From: Heterobilharzia americana
Taxonomy: Eukaryota; Platyhelminthes; Trematoda; Strigeidida; Schistosomatidae
DNA: 64,000 nt
Assembly: GCA_944470555.2 (NCBI GenBank)
Contig: OX104131.1
Span: forward strand, 12,206,515-12,270,514
Reading direction: 5' to 3'
Shown: piece after piece, positions 1 to 11,111 of the stretch
Layout: each line of letters opens with the position of its first letter
How positions within the stretch are numbered: position 1 is the stretch's first letter
Translations under genes and position numbers: made by a program
Notes under the pieces: generated by a model
The model's input: the letters and a program-made list of their open reading frames with translations, nothing else
The model's database searches: none
Told to the model about the DNA's origin: nothing

Positions 1-767
1 ACAACCGACCGTGGGCTCCAGTTTGAGTGTGGATTATTTCACGCTCTAACCGCACTTTTAGGTTGCACCCGGTTCCGAACGACAGCCTACCATCCACAAG
101 CAAATGGCATGGTAGAGCATTTCCATCGACAGCTGAGAGCTTCCCTTTCAGCTGCAAACATACCTCAGTGGACCGAGGCTCTGCCTCTAGTCCTACTAGG
201 TATTCGTAACGCGTTGAAAGTTGATGCTGGATGCACCCCTACAGAACTCGTCCGTGGGACCACTCGTCGCCTACCAGGTGAGTTTGCTTCCCCTCCAACT
301 TTCAAACATGTTTCCGACAGGACACCTTAAGTGGTTAAGCTTGCGAACGCAATGCGTTCAGTTGGGCTTTCTCTGGTTAGACCTTGAACGATTGATGTCT
401 TTGTTTACCCCAATTTACAGAAGACATTACACTTGTTTATCCGCCACTACGTAGTTCGTCGACCACTTGAACCATCCTACGGCGGGCCATTCAAAGTAAT
501 CAGGCGACACAAAGTTTCTATATAATTGAGTAAAACGGATGTGAAGATACTGTCAGTATCGACCGTTTGAAACCAGCTTATTTCGAAGGCAACCCCATTA
601 TAAGTGGCATTTCAACTCGCTACAACCGACCGACGGATAGCCCAATTATCAAAATTCTTGACGATGTGGCTGGTAATGCACAGTCACAACTACCATCGGA
701 GCAACAGAAAACACGAGCAGGTCGAACCGCCAGGTTCCCAGAGTATTTGAAGTCGTATTCAACTTAG
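1..767 (+). pseudogene. Ty3/gypsy integrase C-terminal part, broken (element 0)
   Basis: The reading frame is open from base 1 and enters inside the integrase catalytic core. It shows TTDRG followed by [15 protein letters not shown], that is the second Asp and the catalytic Glu of the DD35E triad. It then runs through the conserved stretch [13 protein letters not shown] to about base 330. After that the frame is lost: the GGPFKVI segment (about 480-500) and the tail ending RTARFPEYLKSYST (567-767) lie in other frames. The product would insert retroelement cDNA into the host genome. The rest of the element lies before the window. It is related to elements 1 and 2 below but is a different subfamily. 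The gypsy call is sure; the subfamily is inference. Confidence 0.85.
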
Positions 768-1235
768 TGGTGTGAAGTAAGATGTGCCAACCATATTTTT
801 TCGGGGTACTATTTCTCTTATTTGCCAGCAAGGCGAAACTCCTTTTACATTTTGCCTCTTTATGTCGATTTTTTTATCACCATGTAGTGAGACTTTTTTA
901 AAAAACGGTCAAAATAGGCGTAAACTTTATTTTCGATGTATTTCTATATACATGATTCCTTTTTTTTCGAAGCGTTTCCATGGTATTAAAGACTTTCATT
1001 TATATTCCAGGTGCAACGAGCACTGGACGGAAGGTCAAAGAAAACTGAGGATTGCGATCGAAGTACAATTCGGCCTATTGCATTTTATTTTTTAATTGCC
1101 ACGACACCCTAGAATCAGTCCAGACAACCAGGGGCCACTTCTCGCAGTGAGCTCATTGGAAGAGTTGTACCAGAGGAGAAACCACTGGGTTTTTTGGGTG
1201 GTATCGTCATCATGACCTCACCAGGGGGAATGATC
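768..1235 (+). other. 3' untranslated region and polypurine tract of element 0
   Basis: This non-coding stretch lies between the last pol codon and the 3' LTR. A pyrimidine-rich run ending in CAG stands near 1010. A purine run AGGGGGAA (1223-1230) sits just before the LTR, in the same place as the AGGAGGGGGATAACC run before the 3' LTR of element 2. It would prime plus-strand DNA synthesis. Confidence 0.5.
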
Positions 1236-1600
1236 TGTGGCGTCACACGCCTCCCCAAAATCAATAGCCTAGGGTTCGACGACACTGAACATTGATGCTG
1301 ACCTCGATAGTTTAACTGGACTGGCTAAGCTGAAGGCACCTGGTCAAGCATCCACACCATTTGGCACGCTGTCGTGTTACGTTGCACTGCTCGTATTCGA
1401 CTCTCTAGCTAGTTAGTTGGAATGCATCGGTATTTTGGCACAACCACGCAAATATACTATTCCATCCGACTACACTATTGTGTTCTTCTTTGGTCTGGTA
1501 TTCGTGGGTATATAACGAGTTCGAATACTTATTGATTGGTCTTTGCACCTGCCAAGTTCGCCCCAGGACAATTCCTAAACTGTCACCATCGAAATTATGC
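1236..1600 (+). repeat. 3' LTR of element 0 (end uncertain)
   Basis: It starts TGTGGCGTCACACG straight after the polypurine tract and resembles the LTR start TGTAGTGCACCTTCC of element 2. About 340 bp of it (1256-1595) recurs in the same orientation, diverged, near 60820-61170. Shared landmarks are TGATGCTGA, the stretch around GTGTTCTTC, and GGACAATTCC at the far end. Similarity stops just after GGACAATTCC, so the 3' boundary is approximate. The 200 bases after it show nothing I can name. Confidence 0.55.
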
Positions 1601-1802
1601 CAGTTGGATTTTGTGTTAATTTCCGAATCCAGAACAGATGTTAAAGTGACACTGGCTATCCGTTTCGCTCTTCCGCCTTCAATACCGTTTTTATTGACAC
1701 TTTGCAGACGTACGGGTTATTTTTTAAGACTGTTGTACGGAGAGCGAATCTGTTGAAATGTTCACTTTTCAGTTATAAGGATAGTAAACCAGTTGGCCTT
1801 TG

Positions 1803-4500
1803 TTAATCCATGCAGAAGATATCTCTGTGAAGATGTAGTTTCTCCTTGAACGCGTTGACCGATGGTGTTGATATTACTTGCGGAGTTAAGGAGTACCAGT
1901 CGTTGACAACACGATATGAGAAACGCAGATTCACGCTAAGTTGATTCGATCGTGATTTTCGACTCTCCTTGGGGATGCCCTCGGAGGTAGTCAGTCCTAG
2001 CACGAGAGAAAAGATAGAACATATCAGTACCAAAGTCATGATTAAGAATACCAAATGACAGTATGTCGCCCCGTCTTTTACGGTAAGACAGTGGGAATAA
2101 TTTTAGCCAATCTAGTCTTTCCTCATAGGACATATTCGAAAGGACTGTCACAAGCTTAGTACCTACCCTTTGAACGCGCTCGAGTGCGTCAGCATCCCTT
2201 TTTGGGCATGGGCTGGCCGCTTGAATGCAGTGTCCCAAGTGAGGTCTAACGTAGGTAGAGTAGAGCATTCTAAAAATGTCCTCATCAAAACATTTGAAAA
2301 CCGTGCGGAGGGACCATAATATACGAAAGCCCTTTGCTGCAGCTGCATTACAGCTTACCGAAGTTTTCAAATCATGACTAAGGATGATACCCAAGTCTTT
2401 TAGTTCAAGGACTGGAAGTAGGGGTGTACCATCGACGGAATACTGGAAACAATTGCTATGACCAATGTGCATTGTTGCACTTTCGTTAGAATTGATTTCC
2501 AGGCACCAACATTTGGACCGACCTGCTAGTTCATCTAAATCCGTATGAAGTGCATACCTATCTGCATCACTGCGTATAGCTCTTCAAGTCTTTACATCAT
2601 CAGCAAATAACAGTACCGAAGAGTTGAGCATATTTGGCAATTCTTTGATATATAACAAGAAAAGTAGTGGACCTGGGATTGTTCCTTGAGGAACTCCACT
2701 CATCACACGTTCCCACCCGGATAGTGTCCCATTTACCCTTACTCTTTGCCTTCTATCCTATAAAAAGTCCTTAATCTAAGCTTGAAATGAAGCACCAAAC
2801 CCGAAGAGGAGGGATTTCCTAGTAATTTCACATGTGACACTGTCGAATGTCTTACTGAAGTCTGTAAACACGGCATCTATTGGCAGCTTGCAATCACGGG
2901 CTGCAACCCATTCCTCTCCTGCAATAAGGAGGTTAGTTAGACAGGAGTGCCCAGTACGAAAACCGTGTTGCTGTGGTGCCAAAAGATTGGTTGATTCCAC
3001 ATGTTTAAGTACCTTGTCACGAATTATTTTTTCTAAAATCTTGACAACCATGCTAGCTAGACTCACAGGGCGATAGACACCAAATGGCGACCACCGGTAT
3101 TAAAGACTGGCCTGATTATGGTGTCTTTCTGGTCTCTAGGGCGGCGAGTCTGAGTTAGGGACGTGTTGAAGAGATCCGTGACTGGCTCAGCGATAATATC
3201 TGCTAGCAAGGATAGGAGTCTGGGATGTAACTCATCGGGGCCTGGGGATTTTCCAGGTTTAAGGTCAACGAGCAACCGTAAGACTCCTCCCTTTGTTGTG
3301 CACACTGTCTATTAGTGGAACAGTGCTGATACCACTATTGAGCACTCCATCGTCATGGTCTACAGAGGAGACTTCACTAAAGTAATGAGATAAACATTCA
3401 GCTTTGGACAGATTAGTTTCCGCCAGACTACCGGACTTTTCATCCGTCCCCAGAGAGGGAATTCCATATTTTCTTTTAGTCCTCCTTCTGATGGATGTAA
3501 ACAGTTTTTAGGACAATTGTGGCAATCCCTCACATGCTGCTTCTCGTAGGACATTCGAGACCGTTTAATCAAAGTCTTGCAGAGATTACGGGCTTTACAG
3601 TACCCAGTCTTAAATGCTTCCAGTCTAGTTTCCAGAAACAAGTCACGTGAACGTTTCCTCCGCCTTAACAGTAGCTTAATGTCTTTATTAAACCATGTAG
3701 GGCGATGTGAGGATCGTCGTGGAGTCAAACATGGAATAAATGGTGTCGTTACCTCTTCAAATAGAGTTCTAAACCTATTCCGTGCATTCTTAATTGACGA
3801 GTCCTTGTCGACGGTCCAGTCCTTACTGACTGCGCAATCACTCATACTTGAAATGTCCGCAAGCCATACATTAGGCCTAGAGGAAGCAGTATCATAATCA
3901 AACTCATTAGTCCGAAAACCAGAGGCTATTATTACGAGGTCGCTGTTAGCTAATGAAGGCAAGTATCGTAGATCCAGAAAGTCTTCACTGTGGTGGGTTA
4001 AAACTAAATCCAATAACGATGGCTTGTGTTCAAAATCGTAACGTGTTGCATATGTTACGTTTTGAACTGAAGCAGATTCTAAGAATGACAAGAGTAAGTC
4101 ATTTTCGAAGGAACTGCTGGATATTGAGACTGTTAGCTCCGTCCAGTTTATGTGAGAAGCATTCAGATTTTCAACTATTAGACATCTGTTGCTTCTACTC
4201 CGGTTACGTATATTGGTCAGCGCGAAGTCATTTGCAAGGCAGGATGGACTACAGTAAATGACCTCGATAATACAGAAACCTTGCTTTGACTTCAGCTCGT
4301 GACTGGCCACTTCACGGGTCCCACTTTCATGTGCTTCGGAGGTGACCTATCGTATGTGGACGTCATCCCGAACATATGGTAGTATGCCGCCACCTTTGCG
4401 ACCCATAACCCTAGCTGCCCTTAAGCATTCATACCCTTTGAGGAGCGATTAGAGTCTCGAGATCTGTCATTTTACTTCTAATACTGCGAACATTAGTGTG
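1803..4500 (-). pseudogene. CR1 ORF2: endonuclease and reverse transcriptase, broken
   Basis: The endonuclease starts with TNVRSIRSKMTDLETL (about 4500-4440). It continues in the 316-codon open stretch 4310-3360, which holds LDLVLTHHSEDF and the fingers-proximal SRPNVWLADI. The reverse transcriptase follows in pieces. KSPGPDELHPRLLSLL lies in 3305-3063. HGFRTGHSCLTNLL and AVFTDFSKTFDSV lie in 3066-2776. A GVPQG-type region and the ADDVK catalytic box lie near 2700-2580. The thumb (2472-1936) has LGIILSHDLKTS and YVRPHLGHCIQAASPC. The last block, SYRVVNDWYSLTPQV, is in a third frame (1803-2054). The enzyme would nick target DNA and prime reverse transcription there. It is dead through frameshifts. 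Confidence 0.85.
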
Positions 4501-4612
4501 GATTACGTTCACTGTGTTGGAAGAGTTCCAAGACCCACCCATACAGGCCTCGAAAGCATTCTCTTCCAAGACCTCACAATCCGAAAACCCACTATTTTAA
4601 GATTGTTTTTCC

Positions 4613-5580
4613 CATTAGTTTGTCAAGCCTTAAGTTCGGTGACAGCTTCCCCTCTTTCTATGCGGTCCTCAAGAGGCCAGTCGGGTCGGATGCGAATATC
4701 CAAATTTCGTAGTTTGTATGCGTTACTCAAGAGTACATCCACTTCTTCTTTGTTACCTAAAAGAACCTTTAAAATTCTCTCATCAGGTTTTTCATCCTTC
4801 TTCTTGCCTAGCCTGACTACTTTGGAGATGTGTGTACCCCTTTAGACTTTTCAGGTAGAATTCGTCTGATGGCCGACTAGACTAGTTGCAGGTCATGGCC
4901 GTGACGTATTGAAGGGTCTTTGTCCGATGACTCCTCAACATTCCAGAAGGTCACACTAGGCGTTGGAGTGGAATCCTTGAGTCGTGTGTTGACGGCTTTT
5001 GAATCCCCAATAGGTTTCATAAGCTTAGTAGCTTGAGCGATAACCTTTGGCGGTCTCTTCCGATGCTTTCTTGGAGGGATCCATGTAGATTCGTTGACCA
5101 CTTTTACAGAGTCAACGCTGTTACCAGAGATGCAGGCTTTTGGTGAATCTTAGGCTATATGGTTGGCGTACCATTGGCCCTTGGCTTTCTCTTTCATCGA
5201 GTGCGCTTCAGAACCGGGGTAATTTCACCATCTTGATCACCAGCATTCATTAGTCCAATGAGAGGTCCTGTGTCAGATATATTAACGATTACACTTGCAG
5301 CGTCATCATCTAATACCACAGTAGAATGCCAGCTATCACTTCCACATAGCTGTTTTTTGACAAGTAAATTTTCAACAGCTTCCTGAATGAGTGATGGCAA
5401 TGGCTTGCGGCGGAAATCACATAACCAGGGAGAAGCTGGTTTGCTGCAAAGCTTTTACACGGTTAGTGTCAATGTGGTACAAACTTTACGAAACCAACAT
5501 CCACATGCATCACATTGCACACCTTCATCCACTGGAAATTTACAGCTGAGACGACCGCAAACATGTTTATCGCTGACCAT
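4613..5580 (-). pseudogene. CR1 ORF1: PHD-like zinc finger plus RRM-like domain, broken
   Basis: The ATG at 5578-5580 opens a Cys-rich segment with VQCDACGCWF and a further Cys, the pattern of the PHD-like finger in CR1 ORF1 proteins. A TAA stop follows about 43 codons in, and the frame then continues through PSLIQEAVENLLVKKQL to about 5194. A basic Ser/Pro-rich linker follows (5101-4877). The C-terminal part (about 4830-4613) reads VVRLGKKKDE, then ILKVLLGNKEE, then IRIRPDWPLEDRIER before a stop. This is the RRM-like nucleic-acid-binding region of such ORF1s. The protein would coat LINE RNA. At least one stop and several frame changes make it non-functional. Confidence 0.7.
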
Positions 5581-5600
5581 ATCATTCACCAATGCCGTGT

Positions 5601-6019
5601 ACTAACTGAAGTACTGGGTCAAAATTCCGACAAGGGGACTTAAGTTGTGACAACACAAAGACCAAACTTAAGACTCAAAAAGTGATTAAACTTCAAACAC
5701 TGACTCAAGTACTTCAAGTCAAGGGTTATAAGAAAGTCCTTGATGTGGATTAAACAAAAAAAGGAAAAATGTCAAAAGCGTGGAAAAATTCACTTCCTAT
5801 TTCCAAAGCGCATGCGATGTTATTCCATGCCGAAACTTCCACACTGCTGCACGATTCCATCAAGCTAAAGCAGGAGTGTCTCAACTGTCAAGGCCTAACG
5901 GACTGACTAGTAGAGACAGTGACGCAGCTTAGCCCCTAACCACAAATCTTTTCATTATCGTCTACCTAATCAGGAGTCTACAAACATCTAACTAATCGAG
6001 TAAGTCACTTGGTTGTTGA
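5601..6019. other. no gene seen
   Basis: AT-rich sequence between the CR1 ORF1 start and the next LINE scrap. I see no coding signal, tandem repeat or terminal repeat. Confidence 0.5.
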
Positions 6020-6600
6020 CTAAAGCATTGAGCTAGTACAGGGCGAACTGTTGCTGCTCGCAGAAAACATTTCTGCGGGACCAGACGAAATCCTTGCGGT
6101 GGTACTTCTGGAGACAGCATCCGTATTGGCTGAGCCTTTAAGGCATTTAATGATTCTCTAGGCCGAAGGAAAGCACTAGGTCGTTTGAGGTTGGACCATA
6201 TAACACCTATCTTCAACAGCGACCAACGAAGCCACTAATAGAAATATATACAGTGGTACCCTTATCCGTACCTTATAAAGCAATGGAATCTTTAATCTGT
6301 GATGAACTGATAAGCCATCTCATAACGACTGAAATCTTTACACCATAACAGCACGAATATAGAAAGGGTGCTCCAGCATTACTGTGGTACTCACTGCAGA
6401 AGATAGATGGGACAGTATTGTCAACCGTCGGGGTTGAATTGATGTTATTCATCCACACTTTGCTAAGGTATTTGATCGTGATAATCCCGACTGCCTTGTT
6501 GGTAAGTTAAAATAGATCACGATAAGACCACTGCTCTTTAACTGGTTGTTGTCGTATCACGAGGTTGTTTATTTGGAATTTGAGTGAGCTCTGCACTTCC
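6020..6600 (+). pseudogene. LINE reverse transcriptase fragment, strongly decayed
   Basis: No long frame survives, but pieces in order match a CR1-type reverse transcriptase. AENISAGPDEIL comes first (about 6062-6100). ESLICDELISHL follows (about 6280-6320), then QHEYRKG (about 6350), where QHGF is usual. PHFAKVFDRDNPDCLVGKL lies near 6450-6510; AKVFDRD stands where F-D-R-V around the first catalytic Asp is expected. LLFNWLLSYHEVVYL follows to about 6570. It lies on the opposite strand to copy A, so it is a separate insertion. It stops before the 5' LTR of element 1 at 6717. Confidence 0.6.
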
Positions 6601-6716
6601 TGAAGAAAAAGAATATGCTAACAGATTTCTGCAACATAGCAGTTAGGATATCAGGCGAAACTTCTAGTCCCTGAAAGTTTTTAAACCCGGGAATGCTCTT
6701 CCTGAAGAAGTGGTCC

Positions 6717-6966
6717 TGTAGCAGTTTATTCCACTGTATTGTGTTGATGTATGTAACAACTCACTGAACATTTCTTGTTTAGTTGTACTGGAAAAGACTT
6801 TTTGCTCGCTCGTTGACTAATACAACGTGCTGATATATACTTCGCGTTAACTCCTGATATTTACGCTGTCTGACGCAGGTGGATCAGCAGTGTCGGGAAT
6901 TATAAATAGGCGATAGTGTATCTGGACACGTACATAAAATTTGGAGTCAGATTTCAGAGCTCGACA
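6717..6966 (+). repeat. 5' LTR of element 1
   Basis: 250 bp from TGTAGCAGTTTATTCC to GAGCTCGACA, with TG...CA ends. The end is supported by the solo LTR at 24705-24950, which ends in the same GCTCGACA when read on its own strand. A TATA box TATAAATAG lies at 6901-6909 and would start transcription of the element. Confidence 0.85.
6901..6909 (+). promoter_or_regulatory. TATA box in the 5' LTR of element 1
   Basis: TATAAATAG stands here and, in the same context, in the 3' LTR at 11706-11714. It is about 57 bp before the LTR end, a plausible place for an LTR promoter. Confidence 0.5.
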
Positions 6967-6969
6967 AAC

Positions 6970-6987
6970 TGGTGAGCCCGACGTGAT
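6970..6987 (+). other. primer binding site, tRNA-Trp type
   Basis: TGGTGAGCCCGACGTGAT lies 3 bases after the LTR end. Animal tRNA-Trp ends so that its complement is TGGTGACCCCGACGTGAT, so 17 of 18 positions agree. tRNA-Trp priming is known for CsRn1-group elements. Confidence 0.75.
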
Positions 6988-7086
6988 TAATCTCGCAATT
7001 GAATACTGCAACCGGTCATTAATGACTCTATACAATACGGATATACATATATACTGAGAATTTCTTTGGCTGCTTTGTGGTAGGCA

Positions 7087-7971
7087 TTGACATACTTGTT
7101 TATCGTATTTTTCCTGCTCTTGTTCTTAAATATTTTTTTTGCTGTACCAGTACTGATGTCCTTAAACTCTCATAATCAAGACTTTTCGAATTTAGGGTCC
7201 GTGGGTGCCATTAATCTTCCTATGCCTTGTTTTAAGTTTAATGACCCGCAATTGTGGTTTGTCCGTCTAGAACATTTCTTCATGGCCAATCATATAACTT
7301 CACAAAACACAAAGTTCGGATACACAAGCTCTGTTTTGCCGGAAGAAGTGGCTGAACAAGTAAGGGAGACACTACTAAAGCCCCACCCAGACACACCTTA
7401 TGATGTTTTGAAGCAGGAGGTGCTGAAAGCTACTTCGTTATCTGACCAGAAGGCTGTCGATCAACTACTAAGTAGCATATGCCTCGGTGACAGAACACCT
7501 TCACAACTTAAGCGACATATGCAAAGTCTGCTGAAAGATAGGAAAGTAGACAACCGTTTATTCTACCAGCTCTGGCTGCGGAGACTTCCTTCATGCATTC
7601 AGCAGATATTAGCTGTCGGAGATGCAAAAAAAGACATTGACAGGTTGGCTGACATCGCTGACCGTATGTACGAAAGGATGCCTAAACCGGTTGAAAGTAT
7701 TGCTGAGCCAACGCAAAACGACCGAGTGGCCGCTTTAGAGAGGAAGATAGACATACTTACAGGACAACTGACGGCTTTGCAGTTAAACCGACGGTCACCG
7801 AAGTTCTGTAGAAGCAGATCCCGTAGTCGTGATAGGACCACGAGTAGAATTGCGTCTAAAAGTAGCACGTGCTGGTATCACAAGAAGTTTGGCAGTAAAG
7901 CACGTCGTTGTTTGTTACCATGCGATTTTAAAACCTTTTCATCGGGAAACGGAAAGGCCGGCGATCAGTGA
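7087..7971 (+). CDS. gag: Gag of element 1, intact frame
   Basis: The frame is open for 294 codons. The likely true start is the ATG at 7156 (MSLNSHNQ); the 23 codons before it encode only a hydrophobic run from a U-rich leader. The middle part is a helical capsid-like domain with LPEEVAEQVRETL, SDQKAVDQLL and FYQLWLRRLPSCIQQIL. It is followed by an Arg/Ser-rich stretch (SRSRSRDR). The zinc motif CWYHKKFGSKARRCLLPC lies at 7870-7923 with spacing C-x2-H-x9-C-x3-C. The protein would build the particle and bind the element's RNA. The frame ends in TGA at 7969-7971, which overlaps the pol frame. Confidence 0.85.
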   Translation: MTYLFIVFFLLLFLNIFFAVPVLMSLNSHNQDFSNLGSVGAINLPMPCFKFNDPQLWFVRLEHFFMANHITSQNTKFGYTSSVLPEEVAEQVRETLLKPHPDTPYDVLKQEVLKATSLSDQKAVDQLLSSICLGDRTPSQLKRHMQSLLKDRKVDNRLFYQLWLRRLPSCIQQILAVGDAKKDIDRLADIADRMYERMPKPVESIAEPTQNDRVAALERKIDILTGQLTALQLNRRSPKFCRSRSRSRDRTTSRIASKSSTCWYHKKFGSKARRCLLPCDFKTFSSGNGKAGDQ

Positions 7972-10900
7972 CGACTGCTGTCGCCGGCGTACAACAACAC
8001 AGTCGTTTGTTTCGAGTGACGGATAGGAAGACTGGAGCTCAGTTTCTGGTTGACACTGGAGCGGAAGTGAGCGTGATCCCACCCACACCTTCCGAAAAAC
8101 GCCATCCCAACCCAACTTTGGTACTACAAGCGGCAAATAGATCTGCTATTACTACATATGGGACCAGAATTTTGATCCTAGACATTGGCTTTCATACACC
8201 ATTCCAGTGGGAATTCGTCATAGCTGACATATCGTCGCCTATCATTGGCATGGATTTCCTTCAACACTACGAACTATTGGTCGACTCTAGTCGCCATAGA
8301 CTAGTCAGCCGTAATGGTGAATTTTCTATCACCGGTATCGCTACGGAGACAAAAACAATAAACTTAGTCGTAGCTCCAATAAACAACACTTCCGAGTACG
8401 ATATCCTTCTGCGAGAATTTCCCGAGCTCACTCAAACGGATTACACGAAGTCCTCTCCAAAACATACGGTGACGCACCATATTCTTACAAAAGGTCCTCC
8501 AGTCTCATCAAAACCTCGACGCTTAGACCCTAAAAAGCTGCAGATAGCAAAACAGGAATTTGATAAACTTCTAAAGTTGGGAGTTATACGCCCTTCCAAA
8601 GCCCATGGTCATCACCCCTGCATATGGTACCTAAAAAAGCATCAGGGGAAATACGGCCTTGCGGTGATTATCGAGCGTTGAATAAGCGTACGGTCCCTGA
8701 TAAGTATCCAATTCCTCACATACATGATTTTATGAACTCTATGACAAAAGTAAATATTTTTTCCAAGATTGACCTCGTGCGAGCTTACTATCACATTCCT
8801 GTGGAACCCAATGATGTTCCTAAGACGGCCATCACTACCCCTTCGGACTATTCGAATTTATTCGTATGCCGTTTGGTTTGACAAATGCTGCTCAAACATT
8901 CCAAAGATTTATAGATCAGGTACTCCATGGCTTACCTTTCGTCAGTGCATACATAGATGACTTAATAGTAGCTAGCGCATCTGAAACAGAGCACCTGCAA
9001 CATCTGAGGACGCTTTTCGAACGACTGCGTGAATATGGCATTACAATCAATCCGCAGAAATGCGAATTTGGCAAGGAATCCCTACAGTTTTTGGGTCACA
9101 TTGTTAATGCCAACGGTGTTAAACCGGTTCCGCAAGAAGTAGATGCAATTCGAGAATATCCTGTTCCAGACTCGTTTCGAAAGCTGCGAAGATTTCTGGG
9201 GTTAATAAACTTCTATCGACGTTTCATACCTAAATGTGCTGAAGTAGCCCAACCGCTGACAGATTTATTGCAAGGACGAGCCAAAGTGTTTCACATGACC
9301 CAAGCGGCCCATGATGCTTTTGACAAACTGAAGCTGGCTCTAAGTTCTGAAACTCTTCTCTCTCGTCGTGATTCAGAAGCACCACTAGCCATCATGACAG
9401 ACGCTTCAAATGTTGCGGTAGGCGCAGTACTACAACAGTTTGTTCACGGTCAGTGGGAACCATTATCTTTCTTCTCGAAACGACTTAATGCTTCTCAATC
9501 GCGATACAGTACATTCGGCAGAGAGCTACTGGCGATTTACTTGGCTATCAAGCACTTCAGATATATGCTCGAAGGGTACTCATTTATAGTATTCACCGAC
9601 CATAAGCCACTCACAAAAGCAATTGATGCAAAGCATGACAACTACTCGCCCCGAGAAATTCGACATTTAGAATTTATTTCACAATTCACTTCAGATATAA
9701 GGTATATCAAAGGCAGCAAAAATGAGGCAGCTGATGCTTTGTCTCGTATGTACGTAAACGTCTTAGAACGTGACCGTATTGACCTAGCAGAAATGGCAAA
9801 GTTGCAGGCCACGGATGAGGACTTGAAACATTTGAAAAACAATGTGAACACCTCATTACGTCTTGAAGAAGTGACACTTGATGACTCTGTATCCATCACC
9901 TGTGATGTATCCAAGGGTAAACCGCGCCCGTTTGTGCCTTTATCAATGAGACGATTAGTCTTCTCTAAGATGCATGGCATTTCACATCCTGGTATTCGAG
10001 CTACGGTGAAGTTAATTACTGACCGATACGTCTGGCCAAAGATGAATCGAGATCTTCGACAGTGGTCCAGAGCTTGTTTAGCGTGCCAGCGATCGAAAGT
10101 GCAAAGACATATTCTTTCACCTACGGGAAGATTTTCCCACCGGATGGCAGATTTGACCATATACACGTTGACATCGTTGGACCACTACCTCCGTCAAATG
10201 GTTTTAGCTACATTTTAACATGTGTAGACCGATTCACGAGATGGCCAGTGGCAATACCTCTGCAGGATATATCTGCCGAAACAGTAGCGAGAAATATCAT
10301 CCAACACTGGATTTCTAACTTTGGTGTCCCAAGTGTCATCACCACAGATAGAGGTGCGCAGTTCGAGAGTAGTCTATTTCAACAGTTAACTGAACTTCTC
10401 GGGATCAAGCGCATAAGAACCACTGCGTACCATCCTGCATCCAATGGTATTGTCGAAAGGTTCCATCGACAACTAAAAGCAGCACTGATGGCAGTAAAGA
10501 CTGATGACAAGTGGAGTGACAAATTACCACTAGTACTCCTTGGTATACGTTCGAGTGTCAAGCAGGACATTGGCTGCTGTACTGCTGAGTTAGTTTATGG
10601 AACTACTTTAAGATTGCCAGGAGAGTATTTTAACCCGGCAACAGACGTTCCACCGGACTTGACTAACTATGTACAACAACTACGGCGACACATGAGCACA
10701 CTTCGACCTCAGTCCCCACGATACCGAGACAACCAAGTTTACGTACCTCAGTGCATCTCAAACTGCACTCACGTTTTCGTCCGACACGACGGCGTACGAA
10801 AACCCTTACAGCCCCCGTATGAAGGACCTTTCAAGGTAATTAGTAAATCAGACAAAGTTGTCACGGTCGAACGCTCGGGTAGACGAGAAACGGTCAGCAT

Positions 10901-11111
10901 TGATAGAATCAAACCAGCGTTTATGGAACCAGATGTCACGGATACCAAGTCTGAACCCGCAGTGAAGCAACCGGAAACACCGAAAACCACCGTCAAAACA
11001 GAAACAACGGCATCGGAATCACCCAATAATAGCGACGGTAGCAGAACCACGAGATCCGGAAGAAGAGTCCGTTGGCCACGACGTTACTTTCAGACAATTT
11101 ACATTTCATAA
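7968..11111 (+). pseudogene. pol: Pol of element 1: protease, reverse transcriptase, RNase H, integrase; frameshifted
   Basis: Pol lies in the -1 frame relative to gag. The protease has FLVDTGAEVSVIPPT (about 8043-8090), and IIGMDFLQHYELL follows. The reverse transcriptase shows [27 protein letters not shown] and the catalytic YIDDLIVAS (about 8950). RNase H has MTDASNVAVGAVLQQ and FTDHKPLTKA. The integrase has a zinc-binding HGISHPGIRAT...CLACQRSK (about 9974-10098), the core Asp in HVDIVGPLPP, TTDRGAQFES, and the catalytic Glu in NGIVERFHRQLK. The tail ends RRVRWPRRYFQTIYIS. Three single-base frame breaks are seen near 8597, 8840 and 10130. All catalytic residues I looked for are still present. 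The breaks could also be assembly errors. Confidence 0.9.

Larger units (their letters stand above)
1803..5600 (-). mobile_element. CR1-clade LINE, nearly full length, decayed (copy A)
   Basis: Read on the minus strand, the parts come in the order of a CR1 retrotransposon: ORF1 with a PHD-like zinc finger and an RRM-like region (5580-4613), then ORF2 with an endonuclease (from about 4500), a reverse transcriptase, and a C-terminal thumb region ending near 1805. All parts are present, but many frameshifts and stops break them, so this is an old, dead copy. The 3' end sits only about 200 bp from the LTR of element 0. I see no clear target-site duplication. Confidence 0.85.
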
